64,000 nt of DNA from JBBRQP01 sp038226175 (lineage in GTDB: Bacteria > Cyanobacteriota > Cyanobacteriia > Gloeobacterales > Anthocerotibacteraceae): the NCBI GenBank assembly GCA_038226175.1, contig JBBRQP010000002.1:8549-72548 (forward strand), written 5' to 3'. The position numbers and the translations under genes were made by a program. The notes under the pieces are model-generated. The model saw only the letters and a program-made list of their open reading frames with translations, did no database searches and had not been told where the DNA came from. This document shows positions 62,161 to 64,000 of the stretch, piece after piece (the stretch's first letter is position 1; each line of letters opens with the position of its first letter).

Positions 62161-62799
62161 ATGTCACTGCGTTTAGGCGATGTGGTGCCTGATTTTACCC
62201 AAGATTCAACCGATGGTTCGATTCATTTTTACGAATGGATGGCCGATAAGTGGGCAGTGTTATTCTCTCATCCCAAAGATTTCACCCCAGTGTGTACGAC
62301 TGAGTTAGGGATGGTTGCTAAGCTCAAGCCAGAGTTTGATAAGCGCAATGTCAAAGTGATTGCTTTGAGCGTTGATGATGCAGCTTCTCATGCGAGCTGG
62401 GTCGGGGATATTGAAGAAACTCAAGGTACGAAACTTAACTACCCGATCTTGGCTGATCCTGATCGCAAAGTCTCTGATCTCTATGGCATGATTCACCCCA
62501 ATGCGAATAACACCTTGACGGTGCGCTCGGTGTTTGTGATTGATCCCCAGAAGAAGTTACGTTTGACTTTGACCTATCCGGCAAGTACGGGGCGCAATTT
62601 TAATGAACTTCTGCGGGTTATTGATTCTTTGCAATTGACGGATAACTATAGTGTGGCAACTCCTGTAGATTGGCAAGATGGCGATGATTGTGTGATTGTG
62701 CCATCGATCCAAGACCCTGAAGTGCTCAAGGAAAAGTTTCCAAAAGGTTACACCGCACTTAAGCCTTATCTACGCATGACCCCCCAGCCCAATCGCTAG
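62161..62799 (+). CDS. 1-Cys peroxiredoxin (Prx6 type)
   Basis: 212 residues; reduces peroxides. DFTPVCTTELG carries the peroxidatic Cys45, with no conserved resolving Cys of the 2-Cys type; Cys181 in DDCVIVPS belongs to the C-terminal Prx6 extension (HFPKGYTALKPYLR-like). GAAGGAGC before the ATG is a good ribosome site. A terminator follows. Confidence 0.95.
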   Translation: MSLRLGDVVPDFTQDSTDGSIHFYEWMADKWAVLFSHPKDFTPVCTTELGMVAKLKPEFDKRNVKVIALSVDDAASHASWVGDIEETQGTKLNYPILADPDRKVSDLYGMIHPNANNTLTVRSVFVIDPQKKLRLTLTYPASTGRNFNELLRVIDSLQLTDNYSVATPVDWQDGDDCVIVPSIQDPEVLKEKFPKGYTALKPYLRMTPQPNR

Positions 62800-62821
62800 G
62801 GTCTTGGCTAGAAATTTAATT

Positions 62822-62856
62822 AAAAGCTGTTCTCGATTGTGAGGCAGCTTTTTTTT
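62822..62856 (+). terminator. Rho-independent terminator
   Basis: AAAAGCTG (62822-62829) pairs with CAGCTTTT (62845-62852); CTC/GAG extends the stem internally; T-run to 62856. It ends the peroxiredoxin transcript. Confidence 0.85.
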
Positions 62857-62890
62857 GAAAATGATTGCCGAAGTAAGTTAAAGCCTTACT

Positions 62891-63202
62891 TTAATTTTCA
62901 AGATTCACCTCGATCACTGTTTCCTCTCCTGTCTTTGGATCTACGGAAACTTTTATATTTGAGCTGTTGTAGTAATTTTCCCGGTCGTCGAGCAGTCTAC
63001 ACGTAAACTTTATCTCACTTTTGTCAAATACCTATCCTTCATTTAGCTCATGTAGAAAGACATCATAAGCAAATATTTTTTCCTCTTCATTTTCTGACAC
63101 ACCGCTAATATGACCTTCTATGCCGCAAAGATAATGATTCTTTAGTAGTTTTGGGTAAATACGCACCACCGCAAACTCTTCAAATTTCCGGCTGATCCTA
63201 AA
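62891..63202 (-). pseudogene. Interrupted ORF with an in-frame TAG
   Basis: On the minus strand a frame running from 63202 to TAA at 62893-62891 is protein-like throughout (FEEFAVVRIYPKLLKNHY, CGIEGHISGVSENEEEK, FAYDVFLHELNEG, then VFDKSEIKFTCRLLDD and VSVDPKTGEETVIEVN), but contains one TAG at 63034-63032. No good start is present; GTGs at 63169 and 63166 are possible. It lies just downstream of the broken gene at 63211 and may be its continuation, separated by stops in two frames. Family unknown. Confidence 0.6.
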
Positions 63203-63210
63203 TCACCAAT

Positions 63211-63686
63211 TCACATTGCTCTTATCTGATTAAAGCTAATTACCGATCCTTCATCCATATCCTCGTCACTATAGAACATCTGAAATCTTTTATCAGGGTA
63301 TTTATCTGCCAAAGAACATTTCCAGCAACGGTACATAGCTTGTCCAATTATGCAATAAACTGACTGCTCAATATCTTCTTGTAAATCATTTAGAAATAAG
63401 TCATATGTATGCATATGATTAATGACAGATTCGACCTGGCTAAGATCTACTACAAGAGTAATTTTCCAATCTTCTAAATTATCATGATTATAATGTTCTG
63501 CAAGAAGTACTAGACCATCTACCTCTATAAAATCCGGACAAAATAACTTACTAAATGTAAGAGCCATATTAAAATTGCCATAGCACCCCAAGTAGGACCA
63601 TGAACCCGGAGCGCCAATTGGTTGATATTGCTCACGCTCTTCAATTTTTTAACTTTAATAAAATCTGATTCGGTATCTAAAGTCAT
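63211..63686 (-). pseudogene. Accessory small protein gene with a frameshift near its start
   Basis: AGGAGA before an ATG at 63686 opens MTLDTESDFIKVKK, then the frame is lost at a six-A run (63650-63645 on this strand). With seven A it continues IEEREQYQPIGAPGSW, YLGCYGNFNMALTFSKLF, VDGLVLLAEHYNHDN, DLFLNDLQEDIEQSVY, to the TGA at 63213-63211: 158 residues in all. No signal or membrane helix. Size and acidic, aromatic composition resemble immunity or effector-partner proteins, which is only a guess. AT-rich relative to the rest of the window. Confidence 0.6.
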
Positions 63687-63873
63687 GGTATTTCTCCTAG
63701 ATTTGCGGGATGAAATATTCTGCGGTTTACATACACTCTACCCTCAGAAGCTAGTTCCTACCGTACTAACCGTCCTCCTTAGCTTTTGTGATCACCAAAG
63801 TAGCCATTCTAATTAGTTTGAACACTTAACTCAATGATTGATGACACTCCACGTCAGCCACTTACAGCGGTTT

Positions 63874-64000
63874 TCATACGGATGTACCAAGATAACCAGA
63901 GTGAGTGAACCAACCTTTCGCATCAGTTTCTGTAATACGCTTTAGCCCTTGTCCTATCGCTTCTTCAAGACTTTCTTTGTCACGCTTGCCTTGGGAGCGT
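63874..64000 (-). mobile_element. IS630-family transposase, C-terminal fragment at window edge
   Basis: The minus-strand frame entering at the window end reads LEEAIGQGLKRITETDAKGW, then FTHSGY and stops at TGA 63876-63874. The ITxxDAxGWFxHxGY ending is the typical C-terminus of IS630-type DDE transposases. Whether the gene is intact lies outside the window. I could not define the element's terminal repeat or TA target site. Confidence 0.8.

Noticed and set aside
63622..63816. 64-residue plus-strand ORF near the window end
   Set aside because: Antisense to the start of the broken accessory gene; no ribosome site or family features.

Overview
This is a chromosomal window from a cyanobacterium. 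The evidence is the gene set rather than one marker: a FurA-type regulator, a long-chain polyprenyl (solanesyl-type) diphosphate synthase, DUF3110 and DUF4912 proteins, a cyanobacterial-type class I photolyase, a PipY-SepF-ProC block, a TyrA, an LptC-like lipoprotein and a G/H-type pilin. I cannot place it to genus. Most of the window is ordinary housekeeping sequence with short intergenic gaps and few mobile sequences.

Layout. 1-6.5 kb: partial azoreductase, DUF423 protein, C-terminal processing protease, argF, a small membrane protein and tyrA; on the minus strand a thioredoxin-like protein, a CslA/BcsA-like membrane glycosyltransferase and a 48-residue acidic ORF coupled to it. 6.8-16.9 kb: an aldo/keto reductase, then a five-gene plus-strand carbohydrate cluster. 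The five are a glycosyltransferase/UDP-galactopyranose mutase fusion, a GH1-like/RmlD-like fusion, a stress-type SDR, a fused gluconate-2-dehydrogenase-subunit-3/GMC oxidoreductase, and a second GH1-like hydrolase. This cluster is the strongest candidate for an undescribed pathway. 17-20 kb: a large helical-repeat protein, a TetR regulator with a perfect inverted repeat at its start codon, a small membrane protein and tRNA-Asn. 20-27 kb: an alpha/beta-hydrolase lacking its nucleophile, secA, fur, an aminotransferase and an odd serine hydrolase. 27-34 kb: a glycosyltransferase, TPR proteins, an LptC-like lipoprotein, a DUF4912 protein, an inositol-phosphatase family protein and the polyprenyl synthase.

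34-49 kb: type IV pilin, a PEP-CTERM gene remnant, RqcH/NFACT, msrB, a FlgO-like/TPR membrane protein, a 26-bp inverted-repeat element, tRNA-Pro, glmS, priA, a frameshifted TPR gene and mfd. 49-62 kb: photolyase, a TPR protein, lgt with a DUF3110 gene, a CodA-like amidohydrolase with altered active-site residues, a class A PBP, type-4-like UDG, cysteine synthase, a frameshifted membrane-anchored gene, and proC/sepF/pipY. 62-64 kb: 1-Cys peroxiredoxin, then a decaying accessory patch with broken ORFs next to the C-terminus of an IS630-type transposase cut by the window end.

Gene decay recurs: single-base frameshifts near 45.79, 59.44 and 63.65 kb, an in-frame stop at 63.03 kb, and a PEP-CTERM gene without its 5' end. 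Two of the frameshifts lie in A-runs, so sequencing error is a real alternative there.
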